Assembly: GCA_038257535.1 (NCBI GenBank) | Contig: JBBSJE010000015.1 | Coordinates: forward strand, 1-49,272 | Origin: JAGTJU01 sp038257535 | GTDB taxonomy: Bacteria > Myxococcota_A > Polyangia > Fen-1088 | Length of the DNA stretch: 49,272 nt | Direction of reading: 5' to 3' | Shown: positions 1 to 7,875 of the stretch, one piece after another | How positions within the stretch are numbered: position 1 is the stretch's first letter | How the letters are laid out: the number at the start of each line of letters is the position of its first letter | Program-made: the position numbers and the translations under genes | Notes under the pieces: model-generated | What the model saw: the letters and a program-made list of their open reading frames with translations, nothing else | What the model was told of the DNA's origin: nothing | The model's database searches: none

Positions 1-331
1 GCGCGCTAAAGGTAAGGGACCATCTAAGATCACCCACGATGAGATCGGGTTTCACCTGTTCAATGATTTCAAGATCAGCCTTGATGTAACGGCCCAACGT
101 ACCACGGCCATAGAGACGTTTTCCCGATTCCACGGCGGCAAACACCTGCTTCGCGGGCAATGTATATAGCGGCCACATTTTCCAGCTTTTGTTGGCAAAA
201 ATGAAATCCGGGAAGGCGCTGGCGGCAAAGTGTACCTCGAACCGCGAGGGATCGAGGGCATCGGCCAACGCCACCAAGCGCACCACCTGAGCCAAGGTGA
301 CGTTTTCGGACACGAACAACACGCGCTTCAT
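1..331 (-). CDS. Glycosyltransferase, MGT/UDP-glycosyltransferase type (N-terminal part only)
   Basis: The reading frame starts at ATG 331-329 and runs off the left edge, giving about 110 residues. It opens with MKRVLFVSENVTLAQVVRL, the nucleotide-sugar transferase (GT-B) N-terminal fold, and contains FEVHFAAS and PDLIVGDLRWSL, both typical of the acceptor-binding half of MGT-like transferases. The start lies 5 bp after the photolyase stop, so it is the third gene of the leftward arm (regulator, photolyase, transferase). Its place beside crt genes suggests that it glycosylates a hydroxylated carotenoid, as CrtX-type enzymes do; that is inference. The sugar-donor motif lies outside the window, so the substrate cannot be judged. 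Confidence 0.75.
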   Translation of the reverse strand, partial: MKRVLFVSENVTLAQVVRLVALADALDPSRFEVHFAASAFPDFIFANKSWKMWPLYTLPAKQVFAAVESGKRLYGRGTLGRYIKADLEIIEQVKPDLIVGDLRWSLTFSA

Positions 332-336
332 GTCGA

Positions 337-1800
337 TCACGCTCTGGCTTTGGTGTGGGCTGCGGCTTGTTTGGTTTCGGACAAGGCCGAGAGCGCGCGT
401 TCACGGGCGAAGCCGTGATCAACGATCGGCTTTGGGTAGGTTTTGCCCAACACCACCTTGGCCTGCGCAAGCGCTTCGGCGGGCGCTTGCCATGGCTTGT
501 GCAAGTGTGCGGGCGGAAGCTTCGCAAGTTCGGGCAGCCACGCCTTGATGTAGTGGCCGTGGGGATCGAACTTCTGCGATTGCAGCATGGGGTTGAAGAT
601 GCGGAAAAACGGAGACGCGTCGGCTCCACAACCGGCGGTCCACTGCCACCCCAGTGTGTTGTTGGCCAGATCGGCATCGACCAAAGTGTCCCAAAACCAC
701 GCGGCGCCGCTTTGCCATGGCAGCAACAGATGCTTGACCAAGAACGACGCCACCACCATGCGAACGCGGTTGTGCATAAACCCGGTGTGCCAAAGTTCGC
801 GCATGCCCGCATCCACAAGCGGGTACCCCGTGTGTCCCTTTTGCCACGCGACCAAGGCCTGTTTGTCTTTGGCCCATGGAAACTTTGCGAACGCGGGGTT
901 AAGCGGTTCACTGACAGTTTTGGGAAAGTGAAACAGCAGATGGTGAGCAAATTCGCGCCAGCCCAGCTCGCTTTGATAAACCTCGATTTGCTTGCGCGGC
1001 GGCCCGCCCGCTACCTCCGGAGCTTCAACGGCGTGAAACACTTGGCGGGGGCCAATCTCGCCGAAATGCAAATGTGGAGACAGGCGCGAGGTGCCTGCCA
1101 CATCGGGACGATTGCGGTCCTCAATGTAATTTGCGAGCGGCTTGCGAATGAAGCTTTGAAGATGCTTGCGTGCACCGGCCTCTCCCGGCGTCCACGCGCG
1201 CGCAAGCCCCGCATCCCAAGCGATGCGCGGTTTGAGCGCCAAGCTTTCGATCGGCACGCTGTGTGGCCACGAGGTGGGGGCCGAAAGCTTTTTGGGGGCT
1301 GGCTGCGGTTGCGGCCGCGGCGTCTGTGCCATGCAGGCCCGCCAAAACGGCGTGAACACCGTATAAGGTTTGCCCGTGGTGGTGGACAGCTCCCACGGCT
1401 CGAACAACAAGGCGCTGTTGAAACTATGCGCCTGCACCCCTTGTTCGCGAAGTGCGGTCTTCAGTTGCTCGTCGCGCTTCACGCAAGCGGGTTCGTAACG
1501 GCGGTTCCAGGCAACGGTTGTGGCGCCGGTTTCTTCGCACAGCGCTTGCAAGGTGGCAAGCGCGGAGCCTTGGCGCAAAATCAAACGCGATCCGCGGGTT
1601 TGCAAATCGTGGTCAAGCGCGATCAAGGAATGATGAAGCCACCACCGGCTGGCGGCCCCCGGCGCGGCAGCGCCCTCTTCTTCGGGGCTATGGATGTAAA
1701 TCGGCACCACGTTGTGTTGGCTTGCCATCGCCAACAAAGCGGGGTTGTCCGCCAGCCGAAGATCGCGACGAAACCACAGTAACGCTTTGCTTCGGCTCAT
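337..1800 (-). CDS. phrB: Deoxyribodipyrimidine (CPD) photolyase
   Basis: This 487-residue protein matches class I photolyases in length and layout. The N-terminal antenna domain (about 1-165) opens with LLWFRRDLRLADNPAL. The C-terminal FAD domain carries HLHFGEIGPRQVF, WREFAHHLLFHFP, GYPLVDAGMRELWHTGFMHN and DADLANNTLGWQW. The Asn pair in that last motif is the CPD-photolyase form rather than the plant cryptochrome form. The enzyme uses blue light and reduced FAD to split cyclobutane pyrimidine dimers. Its ATG overlaps the stop of the upstream cobalamin regulator by 4 bp (ATGA), so the two are translationally coupled. Pairing with a B12 light sensor implies light-induced expression, as described for LitR/CarH neighbourhoods. 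Confidence 0.95.
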   Translation of the reverse strand: MSRSKALLWFRRDLRLADNPALLAMASQHNVVPIYIHSPEEEGAAAPGAASRWWLHHSLIALDHDLQTRGSRLILRQGSALATLQALCEETGATTVAWNRRYEPACVKRDEQLKTALREQGVQAHSFNSALLFEPWELSTTTGKPYTVFTPFWRACMAQTPRPQPQPAPKKLSAPTSWPHSVPIESLALKPRIAWDAGLARAWTPGEAGARKHLQSFIRKPLANYIEDRNRPDVAGTSRLSPHLHFGEIGPRQVFHAVEAPEVAGGPPRKQIEVYQSELGWREFAHHLLFHFPKTVSEPLNPAFAKFPWAKDKQALVAWQKGHTGYPLVDAGMRELWHTGFMHNRVRMVVASFLVKHLLLPWQSGAAWFWDTLVDADLANNTLGWQWTAGCGADASPFFRIFNPMLQSQKFDPHGHYIKAWLPELAKLPPAHLHKPWQAPAEALAQAKVVLGKTYPKPIVDHGFARERALSALSETKQAAAHTKARA

Positions 1801-2732
1801 GGGGCAGACCCTATCGCGATCGTCGCCAGGCCCGCGTCGATGCGTTCAGCGACATGCAGTCCTGCCAACTCAAGCGCGGCTCTGTTGCGAACCGCGCCGC
1901 GGCCGCCCACCAACACTTGACGATGAGCGGCGGCGGCGCGCCAACGCTCGAGATGGGTGACCAAACTGAAAACGTCGGCTGCCGCCAAGTCTTTTGTGAC
2001 CGACAACGCGACCACGGACGCCCCTGTGCGTTCCGCCGCGTTGACGATGTCCTCCGCGGGGGTGTTGGCGCCCAGGTAGATGAGCCGAAATCCCGAGCGG
2101 CTGGCCACCACCGAAAACGCCAGCAGAGCGCCTTCATGCTCTTCGCCGGCCGGGCACGCGCACACCACGGCCGTGGCGTTGCCTCGCACGCGCTCGTGTT
2201 CAATGAGGCGCAAAATCTTGGCGCGTATGATCCCCGACCCGAAATGTTCCGCTGCAATGGTCATTCGGCCATGCTCCCACTCGTCCCCAATGGCATTTAG
2301 CAGCGGCAGGAGGAATTTGTCGCAAACGTCTTCGGGCGTAAGGTTGCCCAGGCCCATGACGCGAAACAAGGTGGCTTCAAGGCGTTCTTGATCGAACGCG
2401 GCGATTGCGACGAGGGCGTCTTGAATCGGATGCTGGAGATCGGTTGCGGCGTCGGAGGGCGGCATCCCCGCGTTGGTGGCAGCAATGGGGGCGTTTGGGA
2501 CGGCGGCTGCGGCGGATATGGTTTCTAGAGGCAATCTGGCCACGTCTGCGATGCTTTGACCGCCCTCAACCAGGCGTTTGGCGCCGCGAAGCACGAGCAC
2601 ATCCTGTTCGCTGTACATCCGGTAGCCAGATTCGGTGCGTACGGGGGCCACAAGCGCGTACCGCCGCTCCCAGGCGCGAAGCAATTCAGGGCTGACTCCC
2701 GCCAGTTCAGCCGCGCGACGGATTCTGTACAT
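1797..2732 (-). CDS. MerR-type transcriptional regulator with cobalamin-binding domain (CarH/LitR-like photoreceptor)
   Basis: This 311-residue protein has a MerR helix-turn-helix at residues 2-70 (RRAAELAGVSPELLRAWERR, then SGYRMYSEQDV). A linker follows, then a helical cap and a B12-binding Rossmann domain (about 105-305). Residues W152 and E162-H163 form the Wx9EH motif that CarH proteins use to recognise adenosylcobalamin, and H199 in GEEHEGALL is the likely lower cobalt ligand. In the family, the dark tetramer with adenosylcobalamin represses carotenoid genes and light disassembles it. The residue after W152 is Glu, not the His I recall from Thermus CarH, although a His follows at 154. 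The gene heads photolyase and glycosyltransferase and diverges from the ECF-crt operon. Start is ATG 2732; a G-run lies too close to be an ideal ribosome site. Confidence 0.93.
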   Translation of the reverse strand: MYRIRRAAELAGVSPELLRAWERRYALVAPVRTESGYRMYSEQDVLVLRGAKRLVEGGQSIADVARLPLETISAAAAVPNAPIAATNAGMPPSDAATDLQHPIQDALVAIAAFDQERLEATLFRVMGLGNLTPEDVCDKFLLPLLNAIGDEWEHGRMTIAAEHFGSGIIRAKILRLIEHERVRGNATAVVCACPAGEEHEGALLAFSVVASRSGFRLIYLGANTPAEDIVNAAERTGASVVALSVTKDLAAADVFSLVTHLERWRAAAAHRQVLVGGRGAVRNRAALELAGLHVAERIDAGLATIAIGSAP

Positions 2733-2750
2733 ACCCCCTTAGATTCGGCG

Positions 2751-2820
2751 TTGTCACAAGTTTGTTCAAGGTTTGTGACACCACAAAAGCTGAACCATTC
2801 CGCCGTTGTATATGTTTTGT
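2751..2820. promoter_or_regulatory. Candidate CarH-type operator: five TTGT boxes in one 11-bp register
   Basis: On the + strand TTGT occurs at 2751, 2762, 2773, 2806 and 2817. All five differ by multiples of 11 bp (11, 11, 33, 11); on the - strand they read ACAA. CarH operators are built from 11-bp direct repeats containing an ACA core, each bound by one DNA-binding domain of the tetramer. The array lies between the regulator gene and the ECF-crt operon, and its right end covers the -35 region of the rightward promoter. Function as an operator is inferred. Confidence 0.65.
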
Positions 2821-2833
2821 ACAATGTTATAAT
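2806..2833 (+). promoter_or_regulatory. Predicted sigma-70 promoter for the ECF-crt operon
   Basis: TTGTAT at 2806-2811 is followed by a 16-bp spacer and a perfect TATAAT at 2828-2833. Transcription would start near 2840, about 50 bp before the ECF sigma gene. The -35 box coincides with two of the 11-bp-spaced TTGT repeats, so a bound CarH-like tetramer would block RNA polymerase. Confidence 0.6.
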
Positions 2834-2835
2834 TG

Positions 2836-2850
2836 ACAAACCCTATACAA
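2836..2850. promoter_or_regulatory. Two ACAA boxes 11 bp apart, opposite orientation
   Basis: ACAA occurs at 2836-2839 and 2847-2850. Each is preceded three bases earlier by T, giving the nTnnACAn shape reported for CarH half-sites. They lie just downstream of the TATAAT box, around the expected transcription start, and may be a second operator segment facing the other way. The evidence is spacing only. Confidence 0.4.
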
Positions 2851-2888
2851 GGCGGGAGTCTTGGAGAAAGAAAGACGAGGGAAATGTC

Positions 2889-3446
2889 ATGGGGACATAT
2901 AAGAAGAACCCGGTGCGTCGGGAGTTAGAGAACCCTGAGTTGCGCAAGCGCCTTGTTCGCATCGCGGGACGGGTGTTGCGATCTGAGGAAGATTCGGAAG
3001 ATGCGGCTCACGATGCTGTTGTTCAGGCCCTGGCCGCGGCGGAACGCTTCCGCAATGACTCCCAGGTCACCACGTGGATGCACAGGATCGCGGTGAACGC
3101 ATCGTTGATGGCGTTGCGGAAAAGCCAGCGGGCCAACCGGCATATGGGGGCTTTGGGTAACGCGGGTGTTGCCGGTTTGCCGGTGGGTTGGGCCCTGGGC
3201 GGCGATGCGACCTCAGTGGAATCACAAGTCTTTGAGGCTGACAGCCGAGGCCGCGTGCGAGAGGCGGTGCAGAAGCTGCCAGAAGACTACAAAACCGTTA
3301 TCGAGCACTGTGTGTACGAAGAGGAAACGGCCGAAGAGGCAGCGCGCGCGCTGCACCTGACACCCTCAGCGGTTCGAACAAGAGTGGGGCGTGCGCGTAA
3401 GCGGCTGCAGGATCTCCTTTCAGCAGATATGCTAGCGGCGGCCTGA
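2889..3446 (+). CDS. ECF-type RNA polymerase sigma factor
   Basis: This 185-residue protein has the ECF layout. Sigma region 2 is at about 12-80 (EDSEDAAHDAVVQAL and TTWMHRIAVNASL) and region 4 at about 122-176 (KLPEDYKTVIEH, then LHLTPSAVRTRVGRARKRL). The start is ATG 2889, with a GAGG purine run just upstream; longer in-frame extensions cross the promoter and are unlikely. It is the first gene of the rightward crt operon and diverges from the cobalamin regulator. By analogy with LitR-LitS in Streptomyces and CarQ in Myxococcus, it would relay the light signal to crt and photolyase promoters. No anti-sigma gene is adjacent, so control is probably transcriptional. Confidence 0.92.
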   Translation: MGTYKKNPVRRELENPELRKRLVRIAGRVLRSEEDSEDAAHDAVVQALAAAERFRNDSQVTTWMHRIAVNASLMALRKSQRANRHMGALGNAGVAGLPVGWALGGDATSVESQVFEADSRGRVREAVQKLPEDYKTVIEHCVYEEETAEEAARALHLTPSAVRTRVGRARKRLQDLLSADMLAAA

Positions 3447-3491
3447 GGGTGTCGGACGATGAAGTTGGTCTGTGCGGCGAGGAGGGGATGT

Positions 3492-4145
3492 ATGCCTGGG
3501 TTTTATCTGCGGTGGTGGGGTTCAGCGCGGCTGCTGTGCTTCTTGTTAAGCTTGTTGGCCGTTCAGTTGGGAGGGTTGGTGATGACAAATGCGGCGTTGG
3601 CGTCTCCCGCTGAGGCGTTTCGAGCCGGACGCGCCGCCAAAGGATCCAGCGCGCGGCGTGCGCATTTCCAAAAAGGCATCGACGAAGCGCGTGCCTTGGT
3701 CAACGCGGACAACAACAGCTCCGAGGGGTTGTTTTGGTTGGCCGTCAACATGGGCGCCGAAGCTCTGGAGCGCGGCAAGATGTCCGCGCTTCCTATTGTT
3801 CCCAAGATGGAGCGTTTGCTCTTAAAGCTCGATGGTGTCGATGCCAAATACGAAGACGCTGGCGCTTCGCGGGTGCTGGGGCGGCTTTACCATCAGGCAC
3901 CTGCCGTCATTTCGGTGGGTTCGTCTGCAAACGCGAAACAATTTTTGGAACGGGCGCTGCAGCTCGCGCCGCATCATCCGGGAAATCAAGCTTTTGCGGC
4001 CGATTTTCTTCTGGAAAAAGGCGACGAAGCGCGCGCAAAGAAACTTGCCGCCGCATGCTTGAAAACTTTGTCTTCCGTGGGTGACCAATACGGCGACGAA
4101 GGCAAGGAGTGGCGCAAAATCGCTCAGGACGTGGTGGATGACTGA
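3492..4145 (+). CDS. Secreted helical (TPR-like) protein of unknown function
   Basis: The protein is 217 residues from ATG 3492, which has a strong AGGAGG ribosome site 6 bp upstream; an in-frame ATG at 3459 is less well supported. The N-terminus is a signal peptide: a basic start, then LLCFLLSLLAVQLGGLVM, with likely cleavage after NAALA. The rest is alpha-helical with alternating Ala/Leu pairs and LERALQLAPHHPGNQAFAA near residues 155-175, the pattern of a tetratricopeptide helix pair. It would act in the periplasm. It sits between the ECF sigma gene and crtY and overlaps crtY by 8 bp, so it is co-expressed with the carotenoid genes. Its role there is unknown. Confidence 0.75.
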   Translation: MPGFYLRWWGSARLLCFLLSLLAVQLGGLVMTNAALASPAEAFRAGRAAKGSSARRAHFQKGIDEARALVNADNNSSEGLFWLAVNMGAEALERGKMSALPIVPKMERLLLKLDGVDAKYEDAGASRVLGRLYHQAPAVISVGSSANAKQFLERALQLAPHHPGNQAFAADFLLEKGDEARAKKLAAACLKTLSSVGDQYGDEGKEWRKIAQDVVDD

Positions 4146-5340
4146 GGCGCACTCACAACAGCGCGCGGACTCGGGAGCGCCTTACGATGTGGCCTTGGTG
4201 GGCGCCGGATTTGCCAACGGCTTGATTGCCGCGGCCGTGTTACACCAGCATCCGGGTGCGCGCGTAGCTGTTATCGATCGGCGACCCGATCGCTCGTTTA
4301 ACCAAACGTGGTGTTTTCACGAAAGCGATGTGCCCACGGCACAAGTGTGGTCCTGGCTTGCGCCGTTCGTTTCGCATGTTTGGCCAGGCTACGATGTTGC
4401 GTTTCCCAAGTTTCAACGCGGCTTCGAGGGCTCCTATATGGGCATCAGCGGCGACAGCTTCGGCAAGGTGATGGAGGATTTGTGCCTCCGCCCCACCGTG
4501 AAGGTGTTTCGTGGACAAGCCGTAACGGCGGTGGAATGGGACCACGTGACCTTGGAAGACGGCAGACAGGTATTCGCGCGGGTCATCTTGGATGGGCGCG
4601 GCGCCGTGGCGCAGACAACCGGTACTGGGTTCCAAAAGTTTGTGGGCTGGGAGGTCGACCTTGAGGCGCAAAGCTGCCCCTTGCCCACGCGGCCTTTGTT
4701 AATGGACGCTCAAGTTGATCAAGTTGACGGTTACCGATTCTTTTACGTGCTGCCGCTCGGCTCGCAGCGATTCTTGATCGAAGATACCTATTTTTCGAGC
4801 CGCGCCGAGCTTTCCGTTGCTGCGGTAGAAGCGCGCTTGAGCGACTACATCGCGCAACGAGGCTGGCGTGTGCGGCAACTGGTGCGGCAAGAGCAGGGTG
4901 TGCTGCGCATGCCCTGGGTGTCGGATGAGCGGGAATCTCCGTTTGCGAAGGCTGGATTCATTCAGGTTGGGTATCGAGGTGGCTGGTATCAGCCCGCCAC
5001 AGGCTATTCTGTGCCGCTGGCCTTGCGGGTGGCCCACGCCGTGGCGGGGGTCGGGAAATTTGAGACGCCGTTGATAAACGCCGCGCTTGAACCCTTGTGG
5101 CGCCAACACAAACGTCAAGCGGCCTATTACCGTCTGCTCAATCGCCTGGCGTTTCGCGGTGTCAAAGACGAAGACCGCCTGGCTGTGTTTCAACGCTTTT
5201 ACCGTTTGCCCGCAGCTTTGGTGGCGCGCTTTTACGCCGGCCAAAGCACATGGTGGGACAAAGCGCGCATCTTAGGGGGCAGGCCGCCGGTTCCCTTGTC
5301 GAGATTTCAGATGGCTCGATTGATGGAGGAAGTGTCATGA
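4138..5340 (+). CDS. crtY: Lycopene beta-cyclase, CrtY family
   Basis: This 400-residue protein belongs to the flavoprotein CrtY family. It has a dinucleotide-binding start DVALVGAGFANGLIA (17-31), the family motif FNQTWCFHESD (about 54-64), YRFFYVLPLGSQRFLIEDTY in the middle, and GWYQPATGYSVPLALRVA near residue 290. It cyclises the psi ends of lycopene to beta-ionone rings, giving beta-carotene at the membrane. The start is ATG 4138, inside the last codons of the upstream gene (8-bp overlap); its end overlaps crtE by 4 bp (ATGA). Codon use matches its neighbours. Confidence 0.93.
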   Translation: MTEAHSQQRADSGAPYDVALVGAGFANGLIAAAVLHQHPGARVAVIDRRPDRSFNQTWCFHESDVPTAQVWSWLAPFVSHVWPGYDVAFPKFQRGFEGSYMGISGDSFGKVMEDLCLRPTVKVFRGQAVTAVEWDHVTLEDGRQVFARVILDGRGAVAQTTGTGFQKFVGWEVDLEAQSCPLPTRPLLMDAQVDQVDGYRFFYVLPLGSQRFLIEDTYFSSRAELSVAAVEARLSDYIAQRGWRVRQLVRQEQGVLRMPWVSDERESPFAKAGFIQVGYRGGWYQPATGYSVPLALRVAHAVAGVGKFETPLINAALEPLWRQHKRQAAYYRLLNRLAFRGVKDEDRLAVFQRFYRLPAALVARFYAGQSTWWDKARILGGRPPVPLSRFQMARLMEEVS

Positions 5341-6368
5341 GTGCACAACCGTTGCCGACGACCGAATCCGCTGTGGCGCCCCTGCTTGTTTTGCTGGAAC
5401 GGCAATGGCCCAAGATGTCGCCATCAGCCCTGCCGCTTGAGCTGTGGCGCAAGGTGCTTTTGGGGCCCGTGGAAGATATGTTGGCCCGGCCCGGTAAGGC
5501 GTTTCGGGCGCACTTGGTGGAAGCGGCTTGGGCGCTGGTGGCCTCCGACCGTGAAGTTCCCAAAGAGCTGGGGGCGGTGGTGGAGGTGCTGCATGCCGGC
5601 TCGATGGTGGTGGACGACATCGAGGACAACTCAAGCACGCGGCGAGGCGCCCCCGCGTTGCACGCGGCTTACGGATTGCCCGTGGCTTTGAACGCAGGCA
5701 ACTGGATGTATTTTTGGCCGTTTGAGATCTTGCGCAGCTTGCAACTGGCGCCCGCCATTGAAGGGCTTTTGATGGGGCGTATGGTGACCACCTTATGCGA
5801 CTGTCACCGTGGTCAAGCGTTGGACGTGGCGGTGTTCATAGGTGAGATCGCACAAACGCACGTTCCCGCCGTGGTGGCTGAAACCACAGCTTTGAAAACC
5901 GGCGCGTTGATGAGCTTGGCGGCTTCGATGGGTGCGGCGGCGGCCGGCGCTGAACCGTATCAGCTGGTGGCGCTGGAAACGTTTGGGCGTCGCTTGGGCA
6001 TTGCGCTGCAGAAGCTCGACGACCTGGGCAACTTGAGCGGACACAAAGATCCCGCCAAACGCCACGAAGATTTGAAAAATGGACGCCTGAGTTGGCCATG
6101 GGCTTGGGCGGCCGAATCCCTTGACGTCGAAGCTTTTGCCAAGCTCACCAACGAAGCGATGCAAGTGCGGGGCGCGTCTTCCGAGCAGGCCAGTGGGCTT
6201 GAATGGTTGGCGGCGCGGCTAAAAGCAACCGCGGGACCTGATCGCCGCCAAAAGGTAGGGGCTGAGGTGATGGGGGCGTTACGCGATCTGGAATGCGTTT
6301 TTGGTCGCAACCCCACAACGGCGTTTTTGCGCAACGAAATTACCCGATTGGAGGCCAGTTATGGGTGA
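5337..6368 (+). CDS. crtE: Geranylgeranyl diphosphate synthase (polyprenyl synthetase)
   Basis: This 343-residue type E prenyl synthase condenses isopentenyl diphosphate with allylic diphosphates to the C20 precursor for CrtB. The first aspartate-rich motif is DDIED at 93-97, followed by TRRGAPALHAAYG. The second is at 228-232 and reads DDLGN, with Asn in place of the last Asp of the canonical DDxxD. This resembles the DDxxN form of eukaryotic-type GGPP synthases. The Lys-Thr pair KTGALM (187-192) is present. The start ATG 5337 overlaps the crtY stop by 4 bp and has GGAGGA upstream. The 3' end overlaps crtI by 8 bp. Confidence 0.92.
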   Translation: MSAQPLPTTESAVAPLLVLLERQWPKMSPSALPLELWRKVLLGPVEDMLARPGKAFRAHLVEAAWALVASDREVPKELGAVVEVLHAGSMVVDDIEDNSSTRRGAPALHAAYGLPVALNAGNWMYFWPFEILRSLQLAPAIEGLLMGRMVTTLCDCHRGQALDVAVFIGEIAQTHVPAVVAETTALKTGALMSLAASMGAAAAGAEPYQLVALETFGRRLGIALQKLDDLGNLSGHKDPAKRHEDLKNGRLSWPWAWAAESLDVEAFAKLTNEAMQVRGASSEQASGLEWLAARLKATAGPDRRQKVGAEVMGALRDLECVFGRNPTTAFLRNEITRLEASYG

Positions 6369-7875
6369 GCCGGCGTTGGCGATGCCAAAACAAGCGCGGC
6401 GTGCGGCCGTGGTGGGCAGTGGGTTCGGCGGCTTGGCGGCGGCCATTCGCTTGCAGGCCGCTGGGGTGGCCACCACCGTGTTTGAAGGCCGTGACAAGCC
6501 GGGCGGTCGGGCCTACGTTTACCAAGACGCAGGCTTCACGTTCGACGCCGGCCCCACAGTGATCACAGCGCCATCGTGTTTGGAAGAGCTGTTCGCTTTG
6601 GCGGGCGAATCCATGAGCTCGCACGTTGAGCTTTTGCCGGTGCATCCGTTTTATCGGTTGCTGTGGGCCGATGGCGCAAAATTGGATTACGCGGGCGACG
6701 AGGCCTTCATGGATGCCGAAGTTCAGCGCTTGGCGCCCGCCGATGTGGAAGGGTATCGACGGTTCATTGATTACAGCCGCAAGGTGTTTCATGCAGGTTA
6801 TGAAAACCTGGCGGCCACTCCGTTCTTGCGTTTTCGCGACATGGTGCGGGTGGCGCCTCAGCTTGCGAAGTTGCGTGCTGATCGAAGCGTCTACGGCGCC
6901 GTGTCGAAGTACGTAAAAGACGAACATTTGCGCCAAGCGCGTTCGTTTCATGCGCTGCTCATCGGCGGCAATCCGTTTGAAACCAGCGCGATATACACGT
7001 TGATTCCGTTCTTGGAGCGCAAATGGGGCGTGTTCTTCCCGCGCGGCGGCACGGGAGCGCTGGTGCAAGAGTTGGTGAAGCTGTTTGAACGACTGGGCGG
7101 CACCATCAAGTTGTCAACGCCTGTGAATCGCATACGCATCGCGGCTGATGGCCGTCATGAAGTGAGCGCGGGCGACGCGGCTTCCGAAAGTTTCGACTTG
7201 GTGGTTTCAAACGCCGATCTTCACCACACTTACGCACGGCTTTACCAAGGGCTTCCGGCGGCGGCGCGGCGGCAACAACGGCTTGAAGGCATGGATTGGT
7301 CGATGTCTCTGTTCGTGCTGTATTTCGGCACTAAGAAAAAATACCCCGGCGTGGCACACCACACGGTGATCTTTGGCCCGCGGTACCGCGAGTTGCTGAA
7401 AGACATCTTTCACGGCGATCACCTGCCTGACGATTTCAGCCTGTACTTGCATGCGCCCACCGTCACCGATCCTTCTTTAGGGCCCGAGGGCTGCGAAACG
7501 TTCTATGTGTTGGCACCGGTTCCGCATCTGGGCAACGCACACATCAATTGGGCCGAGGAAAAAGAGCGTTATGCGGACCGCATATTGGCCTATCTTGAAA
7601 CCTGGCTTCCCGATCTGCGGGCCAACGTGGTCACCAGGCGAACCTTCACCCCCAGTGATTTTGAAGGTGAGCTGAACGCGTTTCATGGCAGCGCGTTTTC
7701 CGTGGCGCCGCAGCTGAAACAGAGCGCGTTCTTTCGCCCGCACAACCGCGACGGACAAATCCCGGGGCTCTACATCGTGGGGGCGGGAACGCATCCCGGA
7801 GCAGGTGTGCCTGGCGTGATCAACTCTGCCAAAGCCACCGCGCATACAGTGCTAAGCGACCTGGGGCTGGCGTGA
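6361..7875 (+). CDS. crtI: Phytoene desaturase, CrtI family
   Basis: This 504-residue FAD-dependent desaturase matches the CrtI family in length. It has the N-terminal GxGxxG fold AAVVGSGFGGLAAAIRLQAA, then KPGGRAYVY and FTFDAGPTVITAP. The C-terminal FAD signature reads GLYIVGAGTHPGAGVPGVIN. The enzyme removes hydrogens from phytoene stepwise, to lycopene in most CrtI proteins. How many steps this one makes cannot be read from sequence, but the crtY partner argues for lycopene. It starts at ATG 6361 inside the end of crtE and its stop overlaps the GTG of crtB. Confidence 0.94.
   Translation: MGEPALAMPKQARRAAVVGSGFGGLAAAIRLQAAGVATTVFEGRDKPGGRAYVYQDAGFTFDAGPTVITAPSCLEELFALAGESMSSHVELLPVHPFYRLLWADGAKLDYAGDEAFMDAEVQRLAPADVEGYRRFIDYSRKVFHAGYENLAATPFLRFRDMVRVAPQLAKLRADRSVYGAVSKYVKDEHLRQARSFHALLIGGNPFETSAIYTLIPFLERKWGVFFPRGGTGALVQELVKLFERLGGTIKLSTPVNRIRIAADGRHEVSAGDAASESFDLVVSNADLHHTYARLYQGLPAAARRQQRLEGMDWSMSLFVLYFGTKKKYPGVAHHTVIFGPRYRELLKDIFHGDHLPDDFSLYLHAPTVTDPSLGPEGCETFYVLAPVPHLGNAHINWAEEKERYADRILAYLETWLPDLRANVVTRRTFTPSDFEGELNAFHGSAFSVAPQLKQSAFFRPHNRDGQIPGLYIVGAGTHPGAGVPGVINSAKATAHTVLSDLGLA

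Noticed and set aside
355..1782. 475-codon open frame on the + strand opposite the photolyase gene
   Set aside because: It is a GC-rich shadow of a well-recognised gene, with no family motifs.
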